Assembly: GCA_027382625.1 (NCBI GenBank)
Contig: JAJKFJ010021574.1
Location: 62,001 to 126,000, forward strand
Source: Tetmemena sp. SeJ-2015
Taxonomy: Eukaryota; Ciliophora; Spirotrichea; Sporadotrichida; Oxytrichidae
DNA: 64,000 bases
Direction: 5' to 3'
The notes beneath the pieces were generated by a model. The model ran no database searches. It was not told where the DNA came from and saw only the letters and a program-made list of their open reading frames with translations. Both the position numbers and the translations under genes were made by a program. Each line of letters opens with the position of its first letter. Position 1 is the stretch's first letter. Below are positions 1 to 11,300 of this stretch, piece by piece.

Positions 1-916
1 CAATGTGTATGAGTGTGTGTGAGTATGATTACTTTTGATAGTAGTCTATTAGTCTTGCCTGGAGAAGCAAGTCACTCATAGAGGTGCCGTAGACAGCAGA
101 ACAAAGGTAAACTTTGACTCCAAAGGTGAAGAGAGACTGAGTCAGCAGGCAATCCTATCAGTATGCAAAAAGAGCGATAGTTATTGTGGCCCACACAGTT
201 ATTCAACCATATGCAATACATAAAGCCCTCTTCCTAAATCAATGATATCTCTGATTTGTTTGAATGGTGATCGAATTCGCCTGTGCATCTATTGCATCGA
301 TTGCAGTGCTTGGTGTTCTCTCCAACATGAGCATCGCACTTTTCGCAGAAGTATTCATACTCTGAGTCATCGAACTCCTCTCTACAAAATATAAAAACGT
401 CTTATCTGATTTACTTACCCTGCTAATTTGAGCCTCCTCTGATGGTACACAATAGGATCTGTGGGATCCTGCAAAGCACAAATAACTGCTATTCCCAAAG
501 TCAAGATTTATAGTGTTAGTATCAAAGCAAATAGTACAAAGCCTCCATCGCCCAGTGCGCATCCTAAAGAAGGTAAATCCAAGAGTATTGTCGCTAAAAC
601 ATTTAAAAGCAATACAGCCAGAGCTATGGATTGCGCAATCCCCCATGGACACTAGCCTCCATGCCTTCTCTGCATTCGTTTAGGACCAGAATTATATAAA
701 TTAACTTAAAGATTAAAATCGGCTTCTTCATTCTCTTCATCCTCGTCCTCTGGATTTTCAATGTCCTCAGATTCTTTGACTTCTTTATTAAGGTCAGTTT
801 GGTTTGAACTCTCTTTTTATTTTTAAATTTCTCTATTTAAGTTGTTGCTTTTAAAATCATCTTAAATAATTTAAGTTCAATCATATATAAGATAAAATAA
901 CAGCATCTGAGTTCAT
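1..916 (-). CDS. DHHC palmitoyltransferase (N-terminal part, continues off the left edge)
   Basis: Protein S-acyltransferase of endomembranes, which attaches palmitate to cysteines of substrate proteins. On the minus strand the start codon is at 916-914. It is followed by an acidic cytosolic stretch, two hydrophobic helices (about 640-440), a YHQRRLKLAG stretch, then the cysteine-rich DHHC domain with CEKC, HCNRCNRC, GEFDHHC and WLNNCVGHNNYRSF (about 350-165), and the start of the third helix. The reading works only after removing three pointer-flanked IESs (870-894, 218-262, 153-164) and one 37-base intron (382-418). The DHHC cysteine is created at the join across IES 218-262. TAA and TAG are read as Gln. 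The C-terminal part lies beyond base 1. The family call is secure; the exact substrate is unknown. Confidence 0.88.
153..164 (-). other. IES 3 of the DHHC gene, 12 bases, pointer TTGC
   Basis: The repeat TTGC (GCAA on plus) is at 149-152 and 165-168. Deletion restores NYRSFCLLTQSLFTFGVKVY as a continuous third helix; without it the frame is lost. Confidence 0.7.
218..262 (-). other. IES 2 of the DHHC gene, pointer ATT
   Basis: The direct repeat ATT (AAT on plus) is at 215-217 and 263-265. There is no GT/AG boundary. Deletion rebuilds GEFDHHC-IWLNNCVG, the catalytic motif. Confidence 0.8.
382..418 (-). other. 37-base spliceosomal intron in the DHHC gene
   Basis: It begins GTAAGT and ends GTAG on the minus strand. 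Splicing joins RRLKLAG to EEFDDSEYEY in frame. No pointer repeat flanks it, so it is an intron and not an IES. Confidence 0.75.
870..894 (-). other. IES 1 of the DHHC gene, pointer TTATTT
   Basis: The pointer TTATTT (AAATAA on the plus strand) is at 864-869 and 895-900. Removing the 25 bases plus one pointer joins the start MNSDAV to IQDDFKSNN in frame and bypasses an upstream TGA. Confidence 0.75.
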
Positions 917-1455
917 CTTATAGTCAGTGGGTTGCGAAGATTGAAAATTCTGCTATTCAGTTCTTTCCTCACTCTTGAATTCTCTATTGGGACTCTCACT
1001 TATTTATTAAAAGCGCATATGATTAAAATTTGATTCACTTGGGTATCCCTCTGATTCCTATTTGTTCATAACTTATGTTTGACTCTATTCTTTTAGATGA
1101 ATGAAGTATTTATATTTCAAATCAGTGGCTCTCTCAGATTTTATTTATGTTGTTTTTGCTTCCTGTTTTGCAAAAGTGCTCTCCTGTTTACTCTATTATA
1201 ATAAATCTCTATTTATTTCTCCTCTTTTGGCGATATAACTTATCCATGATCAAGGCTGGCTTGTAGAATATAGGATGATAGCTAATTAATAGCGGAGAGG
1301 ACTGAGTTAGCTATTATTTAATAATTAGTGGTTTTAATCACTACAACTAGCACCTTTGCGTTTGCAGCAGCAACACTTCATCACCATTTCTCTCTGAACA
1401 CAAGAACACCTCAGTTCCTACCAACTACTTTCAAACTAATATCTAGCTATTTCTT
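917..1455. other. Intergenic DNA between divergent DHHC and importin genes
   Basis: No gene is supported here. The stretch separates two divergent start codons and probably holds both 5' leaders and the germline spacer between two macronuclear molecules. I see no telomere repeat, RNA gene or transposon. Confidence 0.5.
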
Positions 1456-4400
1456 ATGTCAAACATCAACGTCACTCATCACAAAATTTAACTAAGGCAT
1501 TTTATTATTATAAGGACTCAAGTTGATCTTACTTTCGTTTAAAATCTAGTTCAAGCTTTAGCGTCTTCTCTTAGCGCGGACAACTAACTCAGAGTAGAGG
1601 CTGAGACTTTCATTAAGCAGGTAAGAACCAAAGCAATACCTTAAAGAGTAGCATAGTTAGTAATGAATAAGCTTCTTTGGGGCTTATAATGGCATTGTCT
1701 TATAAAAATTGATTATTCGAAGCTTACAATTCTTATAGGCCCAGAGAGTACCAGGCTATGTGTCAGCCCTCCTCAAGATCTCTTCTGATGCAAGTGTAAG
1801 TTTTTCAGTGCAGTATTGTTTAATTGGGTATGGAGCCTCCCCTCTTTATTTATAATTATAAGCCTCACTTAATCACCAACCTAAATCCACCTCTACTCTT
1901 GCACTTTTGTTGGAAATCCCAAGCTAATTCTTACAAACTAAGTGGCATGCTACACTGCTTAATTTCTCAGGATTAGCAAGATGGTGAGATATTGTTATCG
2001 TATAAGTTTGGCCTGATAATTATAAAGAGGGAGCAATATCCTCACTCTCACTCATTTATTGGGAGTAGTTATGGATGCCTTCATCTTTTAATGGAGCTTT
2101 AATGATGATGTTTGTTATAGGTGGACCAAGGACAACAAACAAATATCAGTCACGCAGCATCTGTGCAACTCGGAACAATTGTGGAGTACCACTGGAAGTT
2201 CTTAGACCCCGAGCAGGCCAAAAAAATTTCCATCGAGGGATTTGAGTTCATCATTCTAGATTAAGGCGACAAACAACTCGTTAGAGAAAATATCCTCAAG
2301 TGTCTATACCAAACCTCAAACTGTTACTTGTTCATTTATTCAAACAAGAAAATCATGAAGCAGTATGTCAGATGCATCACAACTATCTCAACCAAATGTG
2401 AGGTTGATTATTTTTAATCTCAAGATTCGACTATCCAAACAGGTGGGACGCTTTGGTCCCTGAGCTTGTGCAGTATCTCTCAACTGCTGATGAGAAATCA
2501 GTCATGACAGGACTTCTCGGACTCAAGGGTCTAGTCAAAAAGTACGAGTACGAATTGCAAGACGAGCGTGACCCTCTATACGCAGTAATTGCTGCCACTT
2601 TCGGGCCACTAGGAAGCCTAGTCAACCAGACTATTATAATTGGAGTTAGTTTGATCTCTAAATCTGAATACTTAAATATATATTTTAATAAATGCTTGCC
2701 ATAATTAGGATTTAGTTAATCGTAATGGAATGAATCTTCTTTTCATTCAACTTTATCATAGAAATTGCATTTCCAATTATCTGCTCTACTTTCGGATTAA
2801 TGTAGAGAGTGAAATAGCTCAGCAGATAATGCTTCTGATTTGCAAGATATTCTACACTGCTAACCAGCTTTACCTTTGTCCATTTATGGCTGAGGGAACC
2901 TAACATCGATCCCTGGATGCAGCTCTTCAAGACCATCATGGATAGACAAGTGCCGGCTCAACTTGAATCACAAGTTGAGGACACTGAAGTCATTGAGGAA
3001 AGAGAAAAGAGCCTCACTTGGAAAATCAACATCCATATACTCTCTCATACCTCATATACCATCATAATCATTAATCAAGGGCATGGCACATAAGATAACC
3101 TATCGCCTCTTCTCCAAGTTTGGAAATCCCTCCTACGTTGATGAAAAGTTTGCCAATTTCTCTCAACGATTCAAGGAGACTTTCGCCATCCCTCTGCTAG
3201 AATCTCACTTGCAAAGTTTAATTAAGAAGAAGAGTTGCTTCGTAGGCAGCAAAGCCATCAACTTCTCTATCAAATACGTGCAGTAGAGCATTAAGCTCCC
3301 AATCACTATGAAGGTTCTTTACCCCTTCATTGAGAGCATCCTATTTGAAATCATCATCCCAGTTATGTTCATCACCAACAAGGATGTCGAGCTATTCCGT
3401 GAGGACTAAATCGAATACATCCGCAAACAGAACGACTTTACTGAGTCACTCTTTTCTCCCAAGCAAACTGTTGTCGACCTACTCATCGCACTCTGCATTT
3501 ACAAGTCAAAGAAGAAGTCCAGAAAGCCAGACTTCCTCCACAAATTTAAGATCTTAGTATCATTAAAGCTATTTTCAATTCTTAGGCTTTGCAGTAAACA
3601 ATCTGAATACTTATATGCAACAGGCCGGATAGGCTGATTGGAGAATCAAGGAGGCCATCATCTATGCTATCGGTAGTTTGTATGATGAGCTCATCAACCA
3701 CAAAGATCTTCGTCTCTCACTCGAGCCTCTGATGGTCACTCATGTCCTCCCAGAGCTTACTTCTCAACAGCCCTTCATGCGCATGAGAGCATGCTGGTTC
3801 TACGGGGAGTTCGGCACCTTCAAATTCCGCCAACAGGGACACCTTTAACAAGCAATCGAGTCTATTTACAAGCTTCTGTTTAATAAAGCATCATCCTCAA
3901 TTTAAGAACTATTTGTTCGATACTGAGCTACCAGTGAGATTTATTGCCGCAGTTTCTCTCCACAAGATTCATGAATATTGAGGAATGCACAGGCTTGCTC
4001 AAGCCTCATCTTAAGGATCTCCTGAGTATCTATCTTAAAATGATGTCCGACATCGATTCAGAGGAGCTCGTTTCCCTGCACTTGAGGAAATTATAATGCA
4101 GAAGAGTATTATTTTGTTATTATTAAATCGTGTCTCACTTCAAGGATGATATCGGTCCCTATGCCATAGAATTGACTGAGCAATTAGTAGGCGCATACAA
4201 GAGACTTTCTCAAGTTACTGTTGATGACGATGATGGAGAGAGTGCCTTGGCAGCAGTTGGTTGCGTGACTGCCATCCGCCGCATCCTCGACTCAATCCAA
4301 AATCAGAAAGACATTATGGCCAAAGTGAAGAACTGATCTATCCAATCTTATTACACTCACTGACCCCCGATGGAATGGACAGCATTGAAGATGGTCTTGA

Positions 4401-5687
4401 CTGTATCGCACTTGTTCTCTATCATGGTAGCCAAAGCGGTGTTAGCCGCAACATGTGGAAAATCTTCCCTCAGCTTCTCTATATCATCGTTGGAGATGAA
4501 AAGGACCCAGATGGAGGTTATGGCTTTGAGTATCTCTCTCAAGTTGCTATCTCAATCCAAAACTTCATCGCCAAAGACCCTCAAGGATTTATCTCTTATA
4601 ATTTATTGTATATCCATATTTAAATGATCTCAGTTGGAGAAGGAAACCAGCAGACCCACATCGCTATGACTTTCAAATTCATTGAGAAGTGCTTGAAAAT
4701 GAACAGCGACTCTCCAGACCAAATTGAATGAGTAATATCTTAAGTGGTACTTTTGAAATTGACGGCATCGTGATAATGAAGATCTTGATAGCCATTCTTG
4801 AGAACCTCTAAGGAAGAGTAGATGAGGCTCTTCCTTACATCATCAAAATAGCTATGGACGAGTTGAATGCAAAGAAAATTCCAAAGAGTTATCAGTCCAT
4901 GATCATCCAAGTACTAGCTATGTGCTTTTAAATATCTAGAATATACTTATAAATTTGCTTCTGGTACAACACCCTCTTGACATTCTAAATCTTGGAACAG
5001 TCTCAGCAGACTGTGGCTATGTTCCAAGCCCTACTTCAGACTATTCCTCTTTTGAAGCACGACTTCGAGCTCCGCAGAGTTATCTTCGGTATGACCTCTA
5101 TCATTTCAATTCCCCATGGTCAACTCCCAGCCATCGTTGCCCAAAGACTCCCAGATTTCCTTAAGTAGATCGCTTCCCTATCATTAAAAGCTAGAGACCA
5201 AAGACTCGAAGTTCTCAAGGATAATGAAGAAGAACTAGAAGAGCACAAAAACAAAAAGGCAGGCAAGGGATAAGACGATGATGAAGAGGAATAAGAAGAA
5301 GTAGAGGGAGAGGAAGATAAGGAAGAAGAGGAAGATAGCGCAGCTGCTAACCTCTTGATGAAGAACAAGAAAAAGAAGGACGAGGATGATGATGTAGAAG
5401 ATCCCGAAGATGAGGATGACTCAGATTATGAATACACAGGAGGTGATCTGGCTATTTACGACTCAGCTCTCGACTCTATTGATGAACTTATCTTCATTAA
5501 GGAGGCTCTGGAGAGAATCAACTAACAGGACCCTCAGTACGTGGCCTAATTGATGAGTGCCATGACCCCAGAGGAGCAACAAAAGTTCAGTGAAAACATG
5601 GCAAATGCCCAGTCCTTAAAGGAAAGAGAAGAAGTCGTCAGAAAGCTCTGCGATGAGGTTTTCGATGGAAAGACTGCAGATATTTGA
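1456..5687 (+). CDS. Importin-7/8-type karyopherin (importin-beta family)
   Basis: Nuclear transport receptor made of HEAT repeats that carries cargo through nuclear pores with Ran. The start at 1456 gives MSNINVTQVDLTFVQ, then the importin-beta N-terminal signature ALASSLSADNQLRVEAETF, ISHAASVQLGTIVEYHWKF, FDYPNRWDALVPEL, MLLICKIFYT, PYAIELTEQLVGAYKRL, and an acidic loop near 5220-5420 typical of importin-7/8. The stop TGA is at 5685-5687. About 1,000 residues are recovered, as usual for the family. Two introns (1621-1738, 1796-2120) and at least 13 IESs interrupt it. Three more small frame steps near 2890, 4075 and 4330 I could not assign with certainty. All MDSs are in normal order. The subfamily call rests on overall pattern, not on a database search. 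Confidence 0.9.
1479..1515 (+). other. IES in the importin gene, pointer ACTCA
   Basis: Pointer copies are at 1474-1478 and 1516-1520. Removal joins MSNINVT to QVDLTFVQNLVQALASSLS in frame. Confidence 0.78.
1621..1738 (+). other. Importin intron 1, probably containing an IES
   Basis: It starts GTAAGAACC and ends CTTATAG. Splicing joins ETFIKQ to AQRVPGYVSALL. Inside it an AAGCTT direct repeat brackets a roughly 45-base stretch, which would leave a shorter intron after elimination. Confidence 0.65.
1796..2120 (+). other. Importin intron 2, long (325 bases)
   Basis: It starts GTAAGT and ends TTATAG. Splicing joins KISSDAS to VDQGQQTNISHAASVQ. It is much longer than the other introns here and may contain one or more IESs. 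Confidence 0.6.
2322..2339 (+). other. IES in the importin gene, 18 bases, in frame, pointer TCAAAC
   Basis: Pointer copies are at 2316-2321 and 2340-2345. The insert plus pointer is 24 bases with no stop, so frame alone does not reveal it. Removal gives KCLYQTSNKKIMKQYVRC, without an extra eight-residue insertion. Confidence 0.6.
2392..2416 (+). other. IES in the importin gene, pointer ATCTCAA
   Basis: Seven-base pointer copies are at 2385-2391 and 2417-2423. Removal gives RCITTISRFDYPNRWDALV. An intron reading (GTGAGG..CAAG) would leave the wrong frame. Confidence 0.85.
2637..2795 (+). other. IES in the importin gene, 159 bases, pointer ATTA
   Basis: Pointer copies are at 2633-2636 and 2796-2799. 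Removal joins GSLVNQTI to NVESEIAQQIMLLICKIF. Confidence 0.75.
3030..3072 (+). other. IES in the importin gene, pointer AATCAA
   Basis: Pointer copies are at 3024-3029 and 3073-3078. Removal gives SLTWKIKGMAHKITYRLFS in frame. Confidence 0.8.
3558..3579 (+). other. IES in the importin gene, pointer TCTTAG
   Basis: Pointer copies are at 3552-3557 and 3580-3585. Removal gives LHKFKILGFAVNNLNTYMQ in frame. Confidence 0.82.
3881..3913 (+). other. IES in the importin gene, pointer TGTT
   Basis: Pointer copies are at 3877-3880 and 3914-3917. Removal gives IYKLLFDTELPVRFIAAV in frame. Confidence 0.78.
3970..3976 (+). other. Ultra-short 7-base IES in the importin gene, pointer ATT
   Basis: Pointer copies are at 3967-3969 and 3977-3979. 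Removal of 10 bases avoids a TGA at 3979-3981 and joins AAVSLHK to IEECTGLLKPHL. Confidence 0.65.
4098..4125 (+). other. IES in the importin gene, pointer AAT
   Basis: Pointer copies are at 4095-4097 and 4126-4128. Removal joins ALEEII to IVSHFKDDIGPYAIEL. The pointer is short, so the exact boundary is less certain. Confidence 0.55.
4596..4626 (+). other. IES in the importin gene, pointer ATCTC
   Basis: Pointer copies are at 4591-4595 and 4627-4631. Removal gives KDPQGFISVGEGNQQTHI in frame. Confidence 0.8.
4728..4755 (+). other. IES in the importin gene, pointer AAATTGA
   Basis: Seven-base pointer copies are at 4721-4727 and 4756-4762. Removal deletes an in-frame TGA and gives SDSPDQIDGIVIMKILIA. 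Confidence 0.87.
4928..4955 (+). other. IES in the importin gene, pointer TGCTT
   Basis: Pointer copies are at 4923-4927 and 4956-4960. Removal gives IQVLAMCFWYNTLLTF in frame. Confidence 0.8.
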
Positions 5688-5867
5688 GGGAAAATTACCC
5701 TGCTTTCATTATGAAAGATTAGTTGGAGATATTCTTAGATTAGATATTAATTAACTTATTGTTGCTGTTGGTATGTCTATTGTTAATTACTAAAAATGAT
5801 TCAATCAACTTGTCTTATAATATATCTAAAGTGCAGGGTTTAATTATAATTAACTTAAATTATAGCA

Positions 5868-7566
5868 ATGGCTTGCATCCGAATGTACCGAGAGAGGCAA
5901 GAAAAGCTCTTTTACGCTATGCTCTCTGTTTCAATCCTGATATCTATATACTCTTTCATAATATCAATGATAGGCTGCTTTACAATGGCCACTTGTGTTC
6001 TAAGCATCCTCCTTTTCCTGCTAGATATTTCAGCTATCCTAATCAAAGTATTATGATAATGAAAAATTGAAATCTGATTTTTAATCAGACTTTGGAAGCT
6101 AACAGTAAAAGTGTATTGGCTTGGAGGCATGGAGATAAATGGCGAGAACATCTCATTCTGTGGCTACAAAGAAGAATACCTCAAAAACAGTAGCATTGAA
6201 TCTGATACAGTAGACAGCGATAGCTTTCATAACAAGCACTCTGATGAAGCGAACAAGAGCAACTCCGATTCAGATGACGGAAGTAAGTACTATCCTAATC
6301 ACAGAAGAGGGAGAAGGCAGCAAAAATATGCCTATAGAGTCTACACTAAATGCTTCAGAGCAGTCTTTCTCACAGCTTTCTTGCTTGCACTCAATGCTTT
6401 TGTCCTATGCCTCGGAGTTTTAAAGCTGCAAGGCATTCTAAGAAAACCTATGGAAACTCAAAGCACTACAAAGGAAACACTCCAAACTCTCAATCTACCA
6501 CCAGAGTTGATGAGTTTATAAATGACATCATCATGCCCTAGATCTACAAACTAATTTCCCTAATGCTGCTTTGATGATCACGGAGGCCCCAGCTGCGTGA
6601 GATTGGGGCAATATAATTGCGTAGGAATATAAAGTAATGATTAACTCTAGAAGCTTTAAAAAGGACTGTCAATGTATTTTGAGGTTTAATAACAAGAAGA
6701 TGCCATTGAGACTTTGACATCTCTAAGGTTCAATTTATAAAAAGACCTTGCAAATTAACTTGGAGAATCTGATATCTAGAGCTTACTTTCACAATTAAAA
6801 CAAAGTCAGAAGGCGAGTTAATTACTAATTAAATAGAGAAATGTTTTGATAATAATCTCCCACTTTCGACGTACGAGCGGCTTTAAATTCCAGCTCAAGA
6901 TCCAGGCGATTTAATTCCTATGCTTTTGTATCATGCAAATTTTCCAACTTTCTGGTTTGGACTTATGAGCGATATCTTTATTAAACTATCAATGCTGAAG
7001 TAATTTAAATTCAATTTAAGTTTAAGGTTTAGTGTGCTGTTCAAGGCGGCGTCACCTAATAACATCTACGTGATATAGATGCACTACCAGTCTAGATTTG
7101 ACTTCATCAATAACTAGAAAGACTAATCTATTGCAGTTATATTGCAACTCTTCTCATGCTTTTACAGTATTGATATTTTAACATGTCAAAGGTAATTAAT
7201 TTTTAAATAAAATATTACCAGAAATAATTTACAAAAAATAAGAGAGTATTAAATGCAAAAATTATAGTTTATTATCAATTCTAGAAAAATATAAGCACAT
7301 ATAATTACTCTAAAGATTGAAAATAAAAGAGTCTCGGAATTTATTGAAAACCAAGCAAAGTTTTATATTACTGTTTCATGCAAGAGAACAATAGTTTAAT
7401 CGATATATTTTTGAATATGAGATTTTCTACACCACTCAGTTTACGAATCAAAGTTATTCAAATATATATCTCATCTCGTTTTTCTCTGTATTTTGATAAT
7501 AGCGGAGGTAACTCTACTTTTAAGCCCCTCTTTGATCCACAAGGTCTCCCCCAAACCTGTTAATGA
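5868..7566 (+). CDS. Unrecognised two- to three-helix membrane protein, many MDSs
   Basis: The start at 5868 gives MACIRMYRERQEKLFYAML and two hydrophobic helices. A pointer AAAGT at about 6048 and 6108 joins LIKV to YWLGGMEINGENISF in frame. Then come a Ser/Asp-rich stretch, a basic HRRGRRQQKYAYR patch, a further hydrophobic helix (about 6350-6420), a Cys-containing loop (CCFDDHGGPSCVRLGQYNC) and a Gln-rich coil to about 6840. The frame then steps, plausibly through a TTT pointer, into VFDVRAALNSSSRS and later FKAASPNNIYVIQMHYQS. A Gly/Pro-rich end FKPLFDPQGLPQTCQ with TGA at 7564 may be the last MDS. The 3' third is not fully resolved. I recognise no family. Confidence 0.5.
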
Positions 7567-8362
7567 AAGGAAAATTGAATAAGTAAGAAGTGGAAATACC
7601 TAGGGAACAACAAGTTGCACAAATAGATCACTCAACTCTGCCTTTAAATAGTTTTAAGAGTTTAAAGTTGTATAGATAGCTATATAAATTAATTTTATAC
7701 TTTCTTTTGATTGAAATTTTGATATTAAAGGTTAAAATCTCCACCTATGAATGGAAGTCACTATTTTCTAAATAGTGAAAAATAAAACAGCGGAGAAAAT
7801 TAATTTCAAAAAAAACTCAGCTACTTTATAAACCAAAGATTTTACTCATAATTTAATAAATGTAAAAAGAAAGATTTCAATACCAAAAAATAAACCTTAA
7901 GAAAGTTCATAAATATTATTAGAGCGATTTAGTTTGAAACTTTAAATGAAGTTATCAAAGTTATAGTCTTCGTTATAAATACTAAATTTTTTGAAGATAT
8001 ATCTCTCTTAGATACAAGAGATTGTCTAATTTCAGAAAGAAGCCAGATGTTAGTACATCTTGGGTTAATATTTATATAAAATTATTTGAATTGGAGAAAA
8101 AGGTATAAAATTAAATCATTACTTTCCTTTCCAACTAAGCATTTGATCATCAATTATTATGATATTATAAGGCACTTATACTTATAAATTAAGGGAGAAG
8201 AAGCTTTTAAAGCCCTATCACCTGCATTTAGTTAGACATTCTACTTAAAGAAAAAAGTTATGCTGCGTTAAAAAGAAAGGAAAGTTGCATTTATATTGTC
8301 AAATTTACTGAGTGAGTTAATCTGGTTTCTTTAAATTACGGGTTTAGTATTTTCAAGGAGTG
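7567..8362. other. AT-rich gene-free stretch
   Basis: I see no convincing coding frame under the TAR=Gln code, no repeat array and no RNA gene. It is likely germline spacer between the membrane-protein gene and the convergent K+ channel gene. Confidence 0.45.
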
Positions 8363-11300
8363 TCATAAATTCATTTCCTTATTGTTGGCTGAAAATACAA
8401 GATTGTTGTTGAGGAGAGCGTGCTTGCTATCTCTGTCATCCAAAAGTGGATTCCTCCTCACTATCACCACTGGCTTTTGATTTACTATACGATCTCTTTC
8501 TTACATCAGTTTTCGAATGCAAAGAAAAGATATTTCGTTTTTAAATGCGCTCATCGAGGATTGCATTCATGACTTTCACTTTATTCTCCAGAAAGTAAAA
8601 TCTTTTCTCTGACTCGTTAGACTTGGCTAGGGTTTGAGCTACTCTAGAGTTTAGTTTTTCTAAATTCATCTCTGAAATAAGCCTTTCTATCATGCTCATT
8701 ATGTTCACGTAATCTCAAAGCAATATAGATCTTAATAACACACTTTAAATCTTTAGTTTAACTTTCTAAGCAGCGAATTCCTTGTTAGTACTATACTAGG
8801 ATTATCTCATTTCCTTCCTCACCTATTTATTCTATCAACATTTTATTCATTCAAATCAACAATTTATAAGTTAAATCTATCATGCTTTCAAACAACTTAA
8901 TGTACTTAAAATATAACAAAAACACAAAACACATACTTAAATACTCCAAAATGAGGCGGCGAGTGATCTTAATTGATCTAGAGCAACTTTTAATGTGTAA
9001 GGTAAATCTTTTGAGATCTTCTTCAAGTATAGGCTTTAAATGTGTCATTAAAACTTAAATTGTTTAAAATATATTTCTATGATGGAAGTCATTAACTCTG
9101 GAGTTGGAGCGGAAGCATTCCCATTCCTCATAATTTCAGAGTTATCAAGCAATTAAGATTGCGGCCTACTGTCAATTTAAGGTTCTCTTCGATCTTATCC
9201 ATTAGAAACAAATAAAATAATGTCCATTTTATAAATACATTGCCAATGTTGAAGAGACTTATTTGAGATGAGGCTAAATGGATTCTACTAAGGCCTAATA
9301 AAGAAGGGAGTCTGATTGCTGGGATTCACAGAAAAGCTACTCAAATCTCTCTATTCTCCATTGAATTTAGACTTCTAGCTCACAAATTAAGGGAGCCCGA
9401 ATTTATAATTTGTGAGAGGCGGGGTTGGCGCAGGAGTAGTATCTTAACTTTAAAAATTAGTAGGGATCTAAGTTTCATCTTATTAGTTTCTAGTATTCAG
9501 CTCTAAATACATAAATAATTTTGTGTAGCATAAAATTTAAGTCTTCAGCTCTTGCTCATTAAATTGATCAATTGTAAAATGATCCCCTTAGAGATTATCT
9601 AAGGGTTATTATAGCTTTGTGAAGGGAGTCTATTTCGATTTTATCTTAAGGAATCAATATCAGCTGAACTATTTTAGGCTTGATGCCTACTTTCTTGATA
9701 GTTTAATTTTTTAAATATAAGAATATATAGAGAGTTAGGGAAAATTACCAAGTACTGGTTCTCTGCTTGCAGAGGTTGTGATGGTTTTTCATTATCAATC
9801 TATTTCTATTCTTGCTTTCCTTTATTGCCCATAGAAACTGGCAAATCCCTATGCGTGTCGGGTCTTTTCACAGTTTCTGCAATTTGAATGCTTTCTCTTA
9901 ATCTTTACAACTATAAAAAGTAGAATGGTATAAGTTATATAATTATAGAGACTTTCCCTTATATGATCTGTATATTCTTTTGAGCTTAAAGCCGGTTTGA
10001 TTACTCACTTCCGAATTGCATTTCTTCCTAATTCATGTCTTCGATATATGTTTTGAGCTACATTCCATCATGATCAAATAATCTGCCTTTCTTCATTTAA
10101 TAAAATAATTCCCTTTTTTTTAATAGGGTAAATTTTGGTGATACACTTGCTTTATTTTCTTCTTCGTTTGCTCAAGTCTCTTTCTTACCGACTTTCCTAA
10201 ATTTTAAACTCGTATCTCTCTTTATCAAAGTTCTTCCCCTTAAATTGTAAGCTGAATTTCATTACTTATTGCTAAAGATTAGAATCTCTCTTTTTTTTCT
10301 TAAGTCCCCTTAGCTTCTCTTTTAGAGTTTCTTAGACTCGAGCGTTTCAACATTATGAATTGAAATCCTCTTATTTTCAGCCCTTTTCGACTGCTCGTCT
10401 CAAAATAATAAAGTGACTCCACTGGTAGCTTGATACAAGCCAATATTTGACTTAAGAAACTCACTTTACTCATTACCATTTATTCCATTTCCCTCTTTAA
10501 ACCATAAATAAACACTCCTCATTTCGCGATCGCATTTCAGTTACTTAGCTAAAGCTATCTCTTGGCCTTTAATTCTATCACTGCTCTTTGGCCTTGTATT
10601 TCATAGATTGAGGAGTTGCCTTACTTGAAGCAGTATTTTGATTCATTAGCTGTTTCTTAGACGACTTAAAATATCATCACTTAAATTAGTTTATCAAAAT
10701 TATTGACTGCTTCTTCTAAAATTTATTGAGTTGATTATTCCTCTTGATCTCTTCAATAAGTTTATCATCTTCATCCTCTTCATCTTCCTCATCTTCCTCT
10801 TCGTCCTCTATAGTCTCAAGCGAATCTCTTTCTCGTTAAGTTTAAGACTGCCTCATATAATGTTGCCTTGGATCACCATCTTCATGATCCTAGGAGTCAT
10901 TCAAATCTCTCAGCTACCTATAAAAGAGTTATAAATGATGCTCTCAAGACTTACCAGATTCTTCGAGTTCGCTGCTCACTAAACTGTCACTGTCCTATTA
11001 CTCCTCCTTTACAGTTCACTTTTAATCCAGACCGTTATCAACATTGCTAAAGCTGCTCTTGATTCCTCCTGAGCCTCTCTTTACATTTTCTATTGCACTC
11101 AAAGTTCCACTCCCTCTGCCTTATTTGCTCGACTGCTATCTCTGAGGAGAAATACTTCGACTATTCCCTAACAAACTAATTTTCTCGCTCATTCTTTTCT
11201 ATACATCTTAACTTCCATTTCCAAAGCTTGTAATTGAAGGTCTATTTCCTTCTTCTCCATTAGGCAACCTGCCTGAATTCGAACTCATAACTCCCAACAT

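Noticed and set aside
2385..2423. Spliceosomal intron GTGAGG..CAAG in the importin gene
   Set aside because: It leaves the wrong phase. The ATCTCAA-pointer IES gives ISRFDYPNRW in frame.
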